The position numbers were made by a program, and so were the translations under genes. A stretch of 64,000 bases of DNA from Mustela lutreola. Lineage: Eukaryota > Chordata > Mammalia > Carnivora > Mustelidae. Numbering within the stretch: position 1 is the stretch's first letter; every line of letters begins with the position of its first letter. Positions 41,620 to 57,957 of the stretch are shown piece after piece. The notes beneath the pieces were generated by a model. It did no database searches. It saw only the letters and a program-made list of their open reading frames with translations, and had not been told where the DNA came from. The stretch covers positions 54,346,001-54,410,000 of the forward strand of contig NC_081305.1 in the NCBI RefSeq assembly GCF_030435805.1, in the 5' to 3' direction.

Positions 41620-41840
41620 AAGGGAGGAGAGGCTAGAGGCCTGGACTCCTGGGTCTGAGGGAGGAGGATTTCGGGGCCTGGACTCCTGGGTCTGAGGGAG
41701 GAGGGCCTGGGGGGCTGGGGGCCAGGACTCGGAGGTCTGAGGGAGGAGCGCTGGGGGTGGGGGGTGCTGGAGAAGGTGGAACTGAGGCAAGAACTCTAGG
41801 GTCTGAGGGAGGAGGGGCTGGAGACCAGGAGAGAATTCAA
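41620..41840 (+). repeat. Minisatellite, unit near 'ggactcctgggtctgaggga'
   Basis: There are several imperfect tandem units built on 'ctggactcctgggtctgagg' and 'gaggagg', directly after CTU1. The same sequence family recurs reversed downstream of KLK14 and in KLK14 intron 3. Confidence 0.8.
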
Positions 41841-42204
41841 CAACTTTCCTTTCTGGAGCCAATAGGAATAGGGGGATTGCTTGCCTAGTACTCTGCCCGG
41901 TTCTGGGCATGCTCAGGAGAGTCCTAACCCTTCTTCAGAACCTACTATGTGACATATTTGCCGGTATCGGGATAAGCAAAACCGCTTCTCTCCATGGGCT
42001 CTCTCCTGCCTGGAAATCAGGATGCTTCTCTGAGCGCTCTACACACTGCGGGCGCTGCCCCGTCTGATTTCATCCACACCACAGTCTCGGGGACTGCAGC
42101 CTGGGGCTGGGTGACTGGCCTGAGGTCGCCGCGCTGGAGTTTGTCCCTCCACACCAGGTGGTCGGTGGGTGTTTAGATTTTGCCTGTGGTTCAGCACTAC
42201 GCTA

Positions 42205-42435
42205 CAGAAATATAATGTGCGTCAAATGTTAACTTTAAGTTTTCTAAGAGCCATATTTTTTAAAGGGCAGGGGAACAGGTGATCTTTTAATAATATATTT
42301 TACTTGACCCAAATAAACATATTTGACCTAAATATCCCAGATATTAGTTTTATCTTGTTATTTTAAAACTGTGATATTTTACAGTATTTTTTTTTTGTAC
42401 TAAGCCTTTGAAATACAGTGTGTGTGTTACACTTA
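42205..42435. mobile_element. MER1-type hAT fossil
   Basis: Landmarks are 'cagaaatataatgtgcgtca', 'tttaataatatattttactt' and 'gtactaagcctttgaaatac', matching MER1 text. It is non-autonomous and diverged. Confidence 0.65.
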
Positions 42436-42724
42436 AGCCGGTCTCCATTCAGATTCAACCACTGTTCAGACCTCACTTGAGACCTGGGGCCCCACATAGG
42501 AGCTGGGAAGATACTATCCTAGGCTTTGGCCACAAGAGGTCACTGTACCCACACCTGTACATCAGGTGGCCATTGTTGGCAAAGGTCTCTCTCCGCTGTC
42601 CAGGTGGGAGCTCTGCTCTCCGCCGCCACCGACTCCCTGGTCTGAACCAGGGGCCAAGGGCGAGAGGTACGATCTAGCAGAAATATTAAGGCCCCACTGG
42701 AAACCTTCCTTGACCTCAAGACCT

Positions 42725-42890
42725 ATGCGTTCATGCATTTCTTCACTCCGGAAATATTTATTGAGCACTTTAGCCGTGACCGCAGTGAACAATCACCTGC
42801 CCAAATGGGAGAGGCCAAAAAAGCGAGGAGAAAAATAAGTTGAATACACAGTATGTCAGATGGTAATAAATCAGGGGATGGAAACAGGCC
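42725..42890 (-). repeat. L2 3'-end fragment, antisense
   Basis: 'aaatatttattgagcacttt' followed by 'cagtgaacaatcacctgccc' is the reverse of the L2 3' end. Confidence 0.5.
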
Positions 42891-43639
42891 AACCTTTAAG
42901 TAGGTGTAGTGTAAGCCCTGACGGTTGGGTTTTCTCTTTTTTGTAATGCAAGTGCTTGACATAGGCTTTGCTTGCCAAGGCATCCACTTCAAAGATGGCT
43001 ATCTCAGCAAACAGACTGCCAGCCACACGACTAGATTAAAGAGCCAGGCCGCCTTCCCCGTCCCCCAGGCTTCTTTGTTTTAGAGATCTTAGTTGATTCC
43101 TATAAATCAAAATCACCCTGCAGCTTGTTTTTACTCTTCCCACGCTTTAAATTCCCCACTCATGTTTTAAATTTATGAAGAGTAATCCTGTGAAACCCTA
43201 GGTAACCCCCCAGACCCTAATAAAAGCAGAACCCCAGAGACTCGTGCACCCACCCTCCATTGTGACGTTGCTGTATGGCCTCCAGTTTAAAAAAAAAGAA
43301 AAAAACTTTTTTTTTTTTTTTCAAGTTTCCTGATGGTTATTGTTGAGGGCATCTTGCAAACCTGAGAACTGCAAGGGCTGGTCCAGACACAGCATCGGTA
43401 ATCGATAGGCTGAGAGGCACAAAGCTGAGGGCTGGATAGGAAGGCCTTGAGGAGAAGGTGATAACTGAGCAAAGACCTATTCAAGGTTAGGCAGCGAGCT
43501 CTGCAGATTTGTGGGAAGAGCCTTGCTCGCTGAGGAATGGGAGAGTGGTGGAGGGGGAATGGAGGAGAGAGCTAAAAGGGACCAGACGGTTTAGGCTCAG
43601 CTTCGGTTTTGAGACAGAAGCCAGAGTTTTGAGCAGAGG

Positions 43640-43935
43640 AGTGATAATGATCATCCCTTTATTCACACAGCAAACATTTTGCAGGTGCCTCCCAGAGGCC
43701 AGGCCCTGCGTGGAGCAGTGGGGAAACAGCTGAGTCAGCTCCAGTCCCTGCCCTCAATGGGCTCCCCATCTGGTGGGGAAGGCAAGCATGGACACAGAGG
43801 GATACATGCCACACTAGGGAGTTAGCAAGGACACAGGGAAGCCCAGAGGTGGGGTGCCCAGCTCAGCATGGGGCGTCATAGAATGCCTTCTGAAGGACAT
43901 AGTGTTTCAACCGGGCCCCAGAAGGTGAGTAAGAA
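43640..43935 (-). repeat. L2 fragment, antisense
   Basis: The order 'tgcctcccagaggccaggcc', 'tccctgccctcaatgggctc', 'tctggtggggaaggcaagca' is that of the antisense L2 3' end. It appears to continue after the SINE at 44156-44330. Confidence 0.5.
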
Positions 43936-43947
43936 TGAGCACAAGGT

Positions 43948-44142
43948 GGGGCACCTGGATGGCTCAGTGGGTTAAGTGTCTGCCTTTGACTCAAGTCATG
44001 ATCCCAGAGTCTCGGGATCAACTGAGGTCATGATCCCGGAGTCCTGGGATGGAGCCCCACACTGGGCTCCCTGCTCAGCAGGGAGTCTGCTCCTCCCTCT
44101 GCTCTTTCTCTTTCTTACTCTCTCAAATAAATAAAATCTTAA
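43948..44142 (+). mobile_element. CAN-SINE with internal duplication and poly-G after the tail
   Basis: The head is 'ggggcacctggatggctcag'. The segment around 'catgatcccagagtctcggg' is repeated about 35 bp later as 'catgatcccggagtcctggg'. An unusual run of 13 G (44143-44155) follows the tail. Confidence 0.85.
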
Positions 44143-45174
44143 GGGGGGGGGGGGGAGAGCACCAGAAAGCAATGAGAGGGAGACAAGGCTGAGAGAACAG
44201 CAGGTACAGAGGTCTGCAGGTAAGGAAGCACCTAGAACCTGTGTGGAATGGCTGCTCCCAGGGTAAGATGGCTGGTGGGGAGCTAGCCCAGGAGTCTGGG
44301 CTCCTGAGAAGAGTGAAAAGCTGCTGCACACTGAGGGCTGTCTGCTGGGGCTAACACCAGCCCTAGGAAGGGTTCGGAGCAGACAGGACTAGCTCCGAGT
44401 ACCAGAAAACTCTTTCTGGGGCCATGTCCAGGAAGACTGCAGGGAGAAGCCAAAACAGAGCAGCAGCAAGGGAGTGGGATGGTGGGAATGGATATGAGGG
44501 CTATTTAGGAAGCACTCACCAAGGGCTGGGAATCCTACTAAACTCTAGGCTGTGTTTTGTAAGCGTAAGAGCTCCCACATGAACCCCAGTACAAGAGAAG
44601 TCCGTCCTAAACAGACTGAACAGAAATAAAGATGTTTGCCACTCAGGCAGATGGCCATAGTAAACACGGGACAGTCTTTTGCTGAGGGAGAAAGCCATAG
44701 TAAGCACGGAGGGTGGAGTAGGGATGTTGCTGAGACGGGAGCCCTAGTCATCATCATGGAGTGGGACTTTCGCTGTGGTCTTCGGCCTTGCAAACTGCAG
44801 CCCCCACATAAACACAAGGGATCCTTCAGTCTTGTTGCATATGGCTGTGGATCTGGTGAAAGGATCAAGGCTGATGATGCGGAAACCTCATCCCCCAGAG
44901 TTGGAAGCTTTCTTTCCCTTAGGGATTCAAAGCCCAGTCTCAGAAAGATGGGCTTTCCCATTTCCCCCTGTGTGTGCTCTCCCAAGCCTGGGTAATTGGA
45001 GTCTAGGGTCAGGTCTGAAGAGGTAGAAGCATTGGGTACAGAGATTCTGGAAGGAAGCAGATATCTGGAGGGAGTCGGGAATTCTGGAGGCAAGTGGATT
45101 TTTTGGTAGAAGCAGAGATCCTGGAGAAGAGGAGGCTTTGAGATAATCTCACTCCTTGGGCCTGTTTATAGAGC

Positions 45175-46150
45175 ACCTCACTGCATGTCAGGTAGCAGAC
45201 TCGTCTCAGGGGATTCAGCAGTGAACCTGCAAGACAAGGTTCCAGCCCTCATGAAGCCTCAGTTTCAAGTGAGAGAGATGTTACTTCATTCCACAAATGT
45301 TTACTGTGTACCTGCTTTGTGCCAGGGCACAGATCAGATAAGGAAGCCAAAACCCCCTGCCCTGTCAGAGATGACACTCAAGTTATGGAAGACAGAATCC
45401 AAAAGAAAGCAAGTAAATAAGATGTGAGGGACATCTGATGGTAATAAATGCCATAGAGAGAGAAAACAAAAAAGACAATAAACAAGGAAGCAAACACATA
45501 AAGCAATTATAGATTGAAATAAAGCATACAAAGGAAACCAAGAAGGGGCTGAGGTAGAAACTAAAGGGTAATGTCTGTTCCAGACAAGGTGATCATAGGC
45601 ACAGTGGCAGGAAGGGTGTCTCAGGCAAAGGAAACAGCAAAGACAAAGACCCTATTTTGGGAAAACGACTACCATGCGGAGAAAATCAAGGACGTCCAAG
45701 GGAGCTGAGGCATGGTGCATGATGGAGTGATGAGCTTGGAGAGATGGACAAGCCAGACAGAATGCCTTGGAGGCATTTGGATTTTATTCCATTTGCAGTA
45801 GGGAATCATAGATGGGTTTTAAGCAAGTTGTAACATGATGCTGTTTTATACTTTAGGAACATGTTGGCTGCTTGGACTTGGACTTGGCAGGGTGGGGGGA
45901 AAGTGGGAACAGGGGTCAAATGTGGAAGCAGTGAGACTAGTTAGGCTGCTGTACTTGTCCGGGTGAGAGATCAATGTGGCTTGGTAAGACAGGAGGGAAG
46001 AGGGTGGATTCCACGACTATTTTGGCGCTAAGGTGACAGGAATTGCCAAAGTGGGAGGTGGGAGTGAGGGAGGGATCCAGGACCACTCCCGGCTTTTGAC
46101 CTGAGCAACAGGGAAAAGGATAGTGTCATCTACCAACAAGGGGAAGACCA
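45175..46150 (-). repeat. L2 LINE fragment, antisense, about 1 kb
   Basis: Landmarks appear in reverse L2 order: 'tactgtgtacctgctttgtg' (3' end), 'ggcaaaggaaacagcaaaga', 'ggatttattcc'-type text and 'ggtaggcatttggattttat', then 'gacctgagcaacagggaaaa' and 'aacaaggggaagaccagg'. The element is diverged and broken. Confidence 0.65.
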
Positions 46151-46389
46151 GGGGGATGGTGGGGGTGGACCCATCTTCTCCCACTTTTTAAACAGAAATA
46201 AGTGGGAGATAATAAAGATGGAGGGAGGTGGGGCAGAAATGTTTGCTGCCTGTTGACCTGGCATCAAGGGTGCCCAGGTGTGCATACAGAGGCTGCCTGG
46301 CACGTAGCAGATACAGGTGCTGAGTCAGAGACATCTGAGAGATTACCCAGAAAGTTTGGGTAATCAGACATGTGAGATCAGCAGCAGAG

Positions 46390-46510
46390 GGGCATCGAGT
46401 CAGACTGGCTGAGGTTTGAATCCCAGCTGCGCCCCTTGCTCACCATGCAAAGTTGGGCAACTAACCTCATTTCTCTGGGTTTTCTCCATCTATAGAATGG
46501 GAGCGATTAT
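46390..46510 (-). repeat. MIR-like SINE fragment
   Basis: 'ggtttgaatcccagctgcgc' and 'ttttctccatctatagaatg' match MIR antisense. Confidence 0.6.
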
Positions 46511-46744
46511 GTGTGCACTACACAAGGCCAATGGGGGGATGAAGAGAGATGTGGCACATGGAGGTACTAGAAAAATTGCCAAGAGCTGGTCAGGGGCCCA
46601 ACAAGGCGGAGGTGAGGGTCTGTGTGCTCATTCCACAAGCATTCATTGTATGCTGGGCTGTCCCAGGGGCTGGGGATCCAGCAGAGGACTTCCTGCCCTC
46701 AATGGCACACAACCAGATCTGAAGGCAGAGCAGCATGGCGTTTA

Positions 46745-46895
46745 ACAGTTGGATGAGCCAGGTCCCAAGCCTCGCTATGCCATTGCACGAGTGACTTTTG
46801 TCTGAGATCCCACTTCCTCCCCTGTAACACGGTGCTAGTAAGAGTATCTAAGCTTCATAAAGCTGCTGTGGGGATTAAACATGATGATGTTTACG
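46745..46895 (-). repeat. MIR-like SINE fragment
   Basis: 'cttcctcccctgtaacacgg' and 'gctgctgtggggattaaaca' match MIR antisense. Confidence 0.55.
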
Positions 46896-47719
46896 TGGTC
46901 TTTGGCAACCTGCCTGATGTTTATTTTTAGTGAAGACGGAGACGGGCATTCCCTGACAACAAGGTCAGGAGTGTTGAAGAGAGAGAACCCCCTGGTTTTG
47001 CAGCAACCGCACCCCACCCCCAGCCTAAATGTGGTCTGGGACAACTTCCCCCGTCACCCATTCCCAGGGCAGCACCCTGGCCTCTATCTCCATCCAGAAA
47101 GTCTCCACCTCTGAAGCCACAAAACCCACATCCCACTCCCTGACCACAGCCTCCCGTGCTCCCAGAGCTGTGGGTGGCTCTGCTGTACCTGTTCTTCCGG
47201 CTCAAAGGCACCCTGACCCCCTCATGCAGCCTCTGCCAAGCCCCTCTGTCTGCACTTCCTACACCCCACAGTCCACCCCTTCCCCAACCTAGAGTCCTCA
47301 ACTCCCTTGTCTTAGCATTCCTCCCACCATCACTCAGTCCTACACGTGCCTCTTTGCTGGAGAAAAACAACAAAATCGTCCAACTGCTCAAATGATGCCC
47401 CTTTAAATTCTTGACCGCCAGCTTCACCCGGGCACCTTCTCCGCCGCCCTCACCACCCCAACCCCACCTGCCCAGATGCCCCTTGAGGTGAGCTGGCATC
47501 AATCTTCCCGGAGGAAACAGAAGCCAACCCAAGGGCCCTCCCTCCTCTTCCTGCCACAGGACCCACACCCCACCTGAAACCTCACCCGCCCTTTCCTCCT
47601 TCCTTCCTGGAACAATGGAAGAGGCGTCTTTCCTCCTGTCTGGAGCTAATCCCACCACTCTGGCAGTTGCACCATCTGCCCCTTTGTTCTTGGGCATCTC
47701 ATTCCCTGTGGTTTTTAAG

Positions 47720-48120
47720 AGCTCTCCGCCTGGGTTCAAATCATAGAATCACGGGGCCACCACTCAGCGTTGTGTAAACTTGGGCGGGCAACTTCTCTTC
47801 CTCATCTGTACATTGATGATAATAAGAGCGTCCTTCTCACGAAACCATGGGAAGGGTTTGGTGAGTTAATTTATGAAAAATGTGCTAAAACTATGTTGGA
47901 TACCCAAATCCGTGTATAAATGGAATTGACTCTCAAATCACCTTGGAAGACAATAGAAGATTCTGGTAGTGGATTGGAGATTCCTATAGTCCTGGAGTTT
48001 GCATACTTCCTCTTACACTGACCAGCTGGCTGACCCTGGACCAGCCACCTCCTCTCAGCCTCAGTTTCTCCATCTGTAAAATGGGGACAAGATAGCACCT
48101 ATCCCATAGGGTCCACAATT
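47720..48120 (-). repeat. Two MIR-like SINE fragments
   Basis: One centres on 'ttcctcatctgtacattgat' (about 47.8 kb) and one on 'tttctccatctgtaaaatgg' (about 48.07 kb), both antisense. Confidence 0.55.
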
Positions 48121-48124
48121 TCCA

Positions 48125-48500
48125 TGACTCACTCTGCTCCAGCCATGCTGGCCTCCTCACTGGTCCCCAGACACACCTCAGGACCTTTGCACTGTTGCTC
48201 CTTCTGTCTGGAATAGTCTTCCCCTGGAGATCCCCAAGTACCTTTTTATCTTTGCCCAAAGTTCACCTCAGTTGGGCCTTCCTTGACCCTACTCCACTCC
48301 CTACTTTCTTACTATTTTTCATAGCACTGATAAATTGAAATATTATGTGTCGTACTTATTTAACTTTCTCTTGGTTGCCCCCACTTCCAGGATGTAAGCT
48401 TCAGCAGGGCAGGGATTTCTGTCTGGTTCAAGGTTATATCCTCAGGGCTCGGAACTGTGACTCCTGCACAGTAGGTACTCTGTGTTGTTGAATGGAAGAA
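48125..48500 (+). repeat. L2 3'-end fragment, sense
   Basis: 'tgtctggaatagtcttcccc', 'catagcactgataaattgaa', 'gatgtaagcttcagcagggc' and 'gtaggtactctgtgttgttg' give the L2 3' end in sense order. Confidence 0.7.
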
Positions 48501-48995
48501 AGGAGAGTTAAGGAAGGCAGGAGGGAGAGGGAGACAGGGAGGGAGGAAGAAGGAAAGACGTGAACCCCCACGAGAGCATTCTTGGTAAAACAAAATGTTC
48601 AATGAAAGATGATTCCATCTTAGAAAGGAAGGAAATTCTAACACACGCGACAACATGAACTTTGAGGACGTTGTGCTCAGGGAAATAAACCAGTCACAGA
48701 GTGATTCCACTTCCGTAAGGGAATGCCAGTGGTCACATCCATGGAGGTGGAAAGCAGATGGAGGTGGGGGCGTGGAGGGCAGGGCTGGGTGAGGGGATGG
48801 GGCTGGGGTGAGGGGATGGGGAGGAAGTGCTGAACAGGGACAGAGCTCTGGCTGGGGAAGACAGAAGCTTTCAGAGATGGATGCGGTCTCAGGCCACTGA
48901 ACTGTCCACTTAGAAATTATTTAAGTGGTGAATTTTATGTTCTGTAAATTTTACCACAATAAAAAAGAAAATCAAATTTTTAAAAATTTTTGTAT

Positions 48996-49194
48996 TTCTT
49001 TTAAAAGTGTATTTATTTGAGAGAGAGAGCGAGCAGGGGAGGCACAGAGGGAGAGGGAGAGACAGAATCCTCAAGCAGACTCCCTGCTGAGCACAGAGCC
49101 GGGTCCGTGGGGCTCATCCCAGGACCCTGAGATCATGACCTGAGCTGAAATCAAGAGCCAGCTGCTTAACGGACTGAGCCACCCAGGCAGCCCT
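48996..49194 (-). mobile_element. Older CAN-SINE
   Basis: An antisense copy with 'agtgtatttatttgagagag' at left and 'gagccacccaggcagccct' at right. Confidence 0.8.
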
Positions 49195-49206
49195 CAATTT
49201 TTTTTT

Positions 49207-49318
49207 ATTTTTAAAGATTTTATTTTTAATTAATCTCTACACCCAACATGGGGCTCAAAACTCACTACCCAGAGATCAAGAGTCGCATACTCCACCAACC
49301 GAGCTAGACAGGCATCCC
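49207..49318 (-). mobile_element. Short tRNA-like carnivore SINE
   Basis: 'tctctacacccaacatgggg' then 'agagatcaagagtcgcatac' and 'ccgagctagacaggcatccc' give an antisense short-form SINE with no CT-rich body. Confidence 0.75.
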
Positions 49319-50518
49319 GCAAATCAATTTTTTAAAAGCTCTGAGCATTAAAGGACAAAAACAAAAGAACATAGCACAGCGCTTGGCTGTGCCAAGTCCT
49401 CAGTAAATGGGAGCTATTTATGTCCTTCCCCTCTCCTCACCAACCTGGGATGGTTACACACCTCTTGCACCTGCCCCATCTAAGGGCTGTCTTCACTCAC
49501 CACCTCCTCCCCAACCCCCCAACCCCCCTTCCAGTCCCACCAGCCATGAAAACCTTCCAGTCTCCCCAATGACCAACTGGGTCCCACTCCCAAGTCTCTT
49601 CCTTCCTGGAAAACTATCTCAACGTTCCCAACACCACCCTTTCCTGGCCTTCTTTCTAGCTCTCCCCTTGCTCCTTCTCAGCACCCTGCCCCCTAAACCG
49701 GGGTCTTCCTTAGGGTCCTGGGCAGATGTCCCTGGTCCTCTCGCTCGATACAGTCTCCCTACATGGGCTGCAGGCACTCTGGCTTCCATTGCCACTTGAG
49801 CTAATAACGCCCCGCCGCTGTCTCTAACCAAACAGCCTTCCTGAGCTCCAGAAATAGGTCTCCACCAAGGATCCTAAGGGTTCTTCTCTCCCCTGCTCAG
49901 AATCGCCCTTGAGCTTCTGCTTCTCCTGGCCACTTTTCCCTCCAACCCTCTGAGCTCTGTCACCATCCTCCTGCCGGGAGGTCTTTACTCAAGCCCTTCC
50001 CCTCTCCCCCACCCCACCACTACCCTACACTCCCTCCAACCCCCTGGCGAACTCCTACTCATCCACCACAGGCCCCAGCTGAGACAGCCCGCCCTTCGGG
50101 AACCCTTCCCCACTCCTGGGGTTTCATCAGGCCCTTCCATATTCCTTTTCACGGGCACATCACCCTGGACCAAGTTTCCTATTGCTCCATTGGCCTTTCC
50201 CACCAGACCATGAGCAACTTGAAGGCAAGGACTCCGGACATCTGTTTGTTCATTCGTTCATTCACTCATTGAATATCTTTTGCACACCCATGTCAGAGCC
50301 AACAACACTGCTAAGGTGGTGGGTGGAGTGGTGAGCAGGCGGCCCAGGTTTTGGATTCTGGCAGGAGGGTGCTGAGTAACCTGGTGGAGCATGCAAGGAC
50401 GGGGGCTGGGCTGGGGAGTGAGAAGGAGGGGAGCATACTTGGGGTGCATGGGCCAGCCTTTCACTAGGGCTCTCTTGGGTTCACTAAAGGCTTCTGCTTA
50501 AGCAGAGCCTTCTTTTTA

Positions 50519-50771
50519 TTCTACTTAAAAATTTTTAAAGATTTTATTTATTATTTGAGAGAGAGAGAGATCCTGAACAGGCAGAGGGGCAAAGGGAGTG
50601 TCAAGAGACACCTGGGGTGTCAGTAGATGGAGAGCACAAACAGGAGAGGGTTTGCAAACTGCAGACCACACCGAGAACGGAGCCCGACCCAGGGCTCCAT
50701 CCCAGGACCCCCAGGATCATGACCTGAGCTGAAGACAGGTGCGCAGCCTACCGAGCCACCCAGGTGCCCCT
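50519..50771 (-). mobile_element. CAN-SINE carrying an extra internal segment
   Basis: Duplications of 'cagagccttcttttta' lie at 50503-50518 and 50772-50787. The copy is about 50 bp longer than its relatives, with 'gggtttgcaaactgcagacc' inserted before the head region. Confidence 0.88.
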
Positions 50772-51159
50772 CAGAGCCTTCTTTTTAGGCAGAGGGAGAC
50801 CTCATGCTTACCAGAGCCTCTCAATTCAGCAGAGGATCCCCCTGAGTCCATCAAATCAAAGTTTATGCTCAGATGGAGGGGGTGAGCTCCCTTTACCCAG
50901 AAATTCTGTTTTGTTGATGTTTATTTTGAAATAAATTATGGAGAGAAAAATAAAAAGAAATACTTACAGACTGTAAGAAATTGTTCAAATGATAGAATCC
51001 CATGGACTCCTCTCAGCTTCCCCCAGTGGCGATGTTGTCATAGATAAATTCCTGCAGGCTGTATCAGTCCCAGGAAATCCCCGAGGGCCAGTAGCCAGAC
51101 TCTTAAGGTCTAGTTCCAGGTCTCTGTGCATAAGTTTGCCTATGTGCATGTGTGCATGG

Positions 51160-51160
51160 G

Positions 51161-51211
<51 letters not shown>
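51160..51211 (+). repeat. (CTTT)n microsatellite
   Basis: A pure run of about twelve CTTT units. It directly abuts the tail of an antisense CAN-SINE and is best read as an expanded A-rich SINE tail. Confidence 0.9.
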
Positions 51212-51212
<1 letters not shown>

Positions 51213-51369
51213 TTTTAAGGATTTTTATTTATTTATTTGATGGAGAGAGAGAGTACAAGCAGGGCAAGCAGCAGGCAGAGGGAGAGGGAGAAGCAGGCTC
51301 CCTGTGGTCCTGGGGTCATGATCTGAGCCCTGAGCCAAAGGCAGTTGAACCGAGCCACCCAGGTGCCCC
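51212..51369 (-). mobile_element. CAN-SINE with expanded tail
   Basis: An antisense copy running from 'ggatttttatttatttattt' to 'gagccacccaggtgcccc'. Short duplications of 'tgcatgg' flank the SINE plus the microsatellite. Confidence 0.85.
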
Positions 51370-52805
51370 TGCATGGTGTTTCCATGGAAGATTATGTCAT
51401 GCGTACATCCGTGTCACCATGAGGGTCCCCAGGTGCAGACAGCCCCTCCCAGGCCCCCTGTGCCCTAGGGGGTGTCTTCCCTTCTGTTTAGCATCCTACC
51501 CTTCTGGTTTGCCAGAGCCAGAACTGACACCTTCAGTTCCTCAGACCAGATCACAGGAAACAATAAAATGCACACAGGGAGGTGAGCGTGTGGGTTCAAA
51601 TGCTCGGAGTGAGTCCCCAGGGACAGAGACAGGGGCTAAGCAGCAGACCAGGCAGAGAGGAAGGAAAGTGGTTTGGGAGCCAGTCTGGGTGGGGGATGGG
51701 GGGGGTGGTGCTGGGGTGTCAGGAGAGGGAGAGTGCAGAGGTTGCCTCCTGAGTCACCGTGCCCTGCTCAGGCCCAGGGACAAACTGCAGTCATTAAGGA
51801 ATTTAAGAGGCTGGGAGGTGCTGAGGGGAGTGGGCCTTGCCCCAAGTTAGGAGGGGTCCCTGGAACTCAGAGCCCCTCCTTGGCCACCTGGAGCCCCTTC
51901 CACCTCACCATTGTCTCTCTTCCTCTCTCTGGGTCTCCTTCTCTGTCTCTGTCCCCCAATCTGCCCCTGCCCCTCTGCAGAGCTTCAGCTGGAGGACCCC
52001 AGTTCTGTACTGAACCCCTCCTCCCTGCTGGGTCCCCTGCTCCCCAAACTCCCAAGACTGTGAGAACCACAAAAGCCTAGGGGAACAAGGCAGTCCCAGG
52101 TGCCTCCTGCCCGTCCTGTCTCCTGCCAGTTCCCAGCCCCACCTCTCCCTCCCTCCTCATGGCAACTGTCACCTTCCATGTTTGCCTGTCTCCTCTGTCT
52201 GTGTCCCCATCACCTGTGTTACCTTTCATTCCCTGTCTCCCCCTCCTCTGCCTTGTCCTTCATCTTCCTCTTCCTCCTCTACAGTGTATCAGCACTTGTC
52301 TGCACCATTCCTGTCATCCTCCCGCCCCCCACCCCCCAGCCTCTTTCCTCTGTTCCCCCCCCACCCCAACCACCCTCTGCTTTCCCACTCTGCCCTCTCC
52401 ATGAATCTGTTTCTGGGCTTCCCCTGTTCCCTTGTCTTTCCCCGAATCTGCCTCCTCTGTCCCTGTTTCTACATTCATCTTCCTTCCCCTTCCCCATCTT
52501 TCCCTAGTCTCTCTCCCTCTGACTCCTCTCTCTGGCCTGTGTTTCTCTGACCCTATCTCTGGGTCATATGTGACTTCTCTTTCATTTCCCAGACTTCTCT
52601 GTGTCTCTGTCCCCCACCCCACCCCTCCCAGCACCTTCCCGTGAGACCCCCATCCTGTCCACCTTGCCCTGGGGTCCCCCCTCCTGAGGTTCCTCCCAGA
52701 TTAAACACCATCACTGGGCGGGTTCTCATTAATGTTGTGGCTGCTTCTCTGGCCAGAGAGGGGAGGGAGGAGATAGGACAGGGAGCCCTGGAATAGGAAC
52801 CGGGC

Positions 52806-52930
52806 TATAAAAAAAAATGTCAGGAGAAGGGCAGGAGGCAGGGCCAGTTGCCCAGACCAGGATAAAAGGCCTCCACGGAGTGACAGGGAGGCAAGACACC
52901 ACCGCCACGTCCTCCACACACAGAGGTACA
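52806..52930 (+). promoter_or_regulatory. KLK14: Candidate KLK14 promoter and non-coding exon
   Basis: TATA-like 'ctataaaaaaaaatg' (52805) and 'ggataaaaggcc' (52860) lie about 250 and 200 bp before the start codon. A possible donor 'cacagag|gtacat' at about 52925 could join an acceptor ending at 53036 ('ctgcatttgccag') or 53000 ('tttcttgcag'), in line with the non-coding 5' exons known for kallikreins. Confidence 0.4.
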
Positions 52931-53058
52931 TCCATGTCTCCAAAGGTCTTGGTCTCTGTGTAAGGTCCTCTCTGTCCCTCAAACTCTGGCTTTCTTGCAG
53001 CCTGCTTCTTTCTCACTTCTTCTCTGCATTTGCCAGAACCCAACCCCCAGCCCCCAGA

Positions 53059-57323
<4,265 letters not shown>

Positions 57324-57369
57324 TTGCTGGTGTAACTGAACACCAGCGCATCTGCTTCCCCAGATATTG

Positions 57370-57550
57370 CTCTCTCTACGCCAAGACACCGGGGTCCCAG
57401 CCCCCAGCCCCCTCCTCCCTCAGACCCAGAGTCCTAGCCCCCTTCTCTCAGACCCAGGGTCCTAGTCCCCAGCCCCTCCTCCCTCAGACCCAAGAGTCCT
57501 GACCCCCAGTCCCCTCCTCCCTCAGACCCAGGAGTCCTGGCCTCCAGCCT
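57370..57550 (-). repeat. Minisatellite, reverse copy of the CTU1-flank repeat
   Basis: Tandem 'cctccctcagacccaggagt' type units, which are the reverse complement of the array after CTU1. It begins about 50 bp after the KLK14 stop, so it lies in the KLK14 3' UTR. Confidence 0.85.
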
Positions 57551-57743
57551 CTTGATCTGGACTCCTGACCCAGAACTCTCCTTTCCAGAGACGTTCCTTC
57601 AGGATTTCTCTCCACACCCCCACAATATCATCATTCAAGGACCCTTAGGTACAGATATAGGAACATGAAAGCACAAAACTTGCACCATACCCCAAAGAAC
57701 ACATTTTTCAAAACTCTTAGTGTATCTAAAAACCAGATAAACA

Positions 57744-57957
57744 GGGGCGCCTGGGTGGCTCAGTTGGTTAGGCATCTGCCTTTGGCTCAGGTCACATCCC
57801 AGGGTCCTGGGACAGGGCCCCACATCAGGCTCGCTGCTCAACAGGTCTACTTCTCCCTCCCTCTGCCACTCCCCCTGCTTGTCCTCTCTCTCTCACTCTC
57901 TCTCTGTCAATAGATAAATAAAATCTATAAAAAGAAATAAATAAATTAAATAAAAAT
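57744..57957 (+). mobile_element. CAN-SINE with target-site duplication
   Basis: The head is 'ggggcgcctgggtggctcag', with duplications of 'aaaaccagataa' at about 57729-57740 and 57958-57969. Confidence 0.9.

Larger units (their letters stand above)
41841..52800. other. Intergenic region between CTU1 and KLK14
   Basis: No exon is supported in these 11 kb. It holds a MER1 fossil (42.2 kb), CAN-SINEs (43.9, 49.0, 49.2, 50.5 and 51.2 kb), antisense L2 (43.6-46.2 kb), sense L2 3' ends (48.1-48.5 and about 49.8-50.3 kb), MIR fragments and a CT-rich tract at 51.9-52.6 kb. Open frames in the CT-rich tract encode low-complexity Ser/Pro/Leu strings and their shadows only. Confidence 0.6.

Noticed and set aside
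40858-41910. A 350-codon open frame on the minus strand opposite CTU1 exon 3
   Set aside because: It is the antisense shadow of extremely GC-rich CTU1 coding sequence, rich in Ala/Gly/Arg/Pro, with no domain and extending into the minisatellite.
51900-52640. Long CT-rich stretch with overlapping frames upstream of KLK14
   Set aside because: Polypyrimidine low-complexity DNA. The frames encode Ser/Pro/Leu-rich strings and antisense Gly/Arg/Glu-rich strings, without start context or splice pattern.
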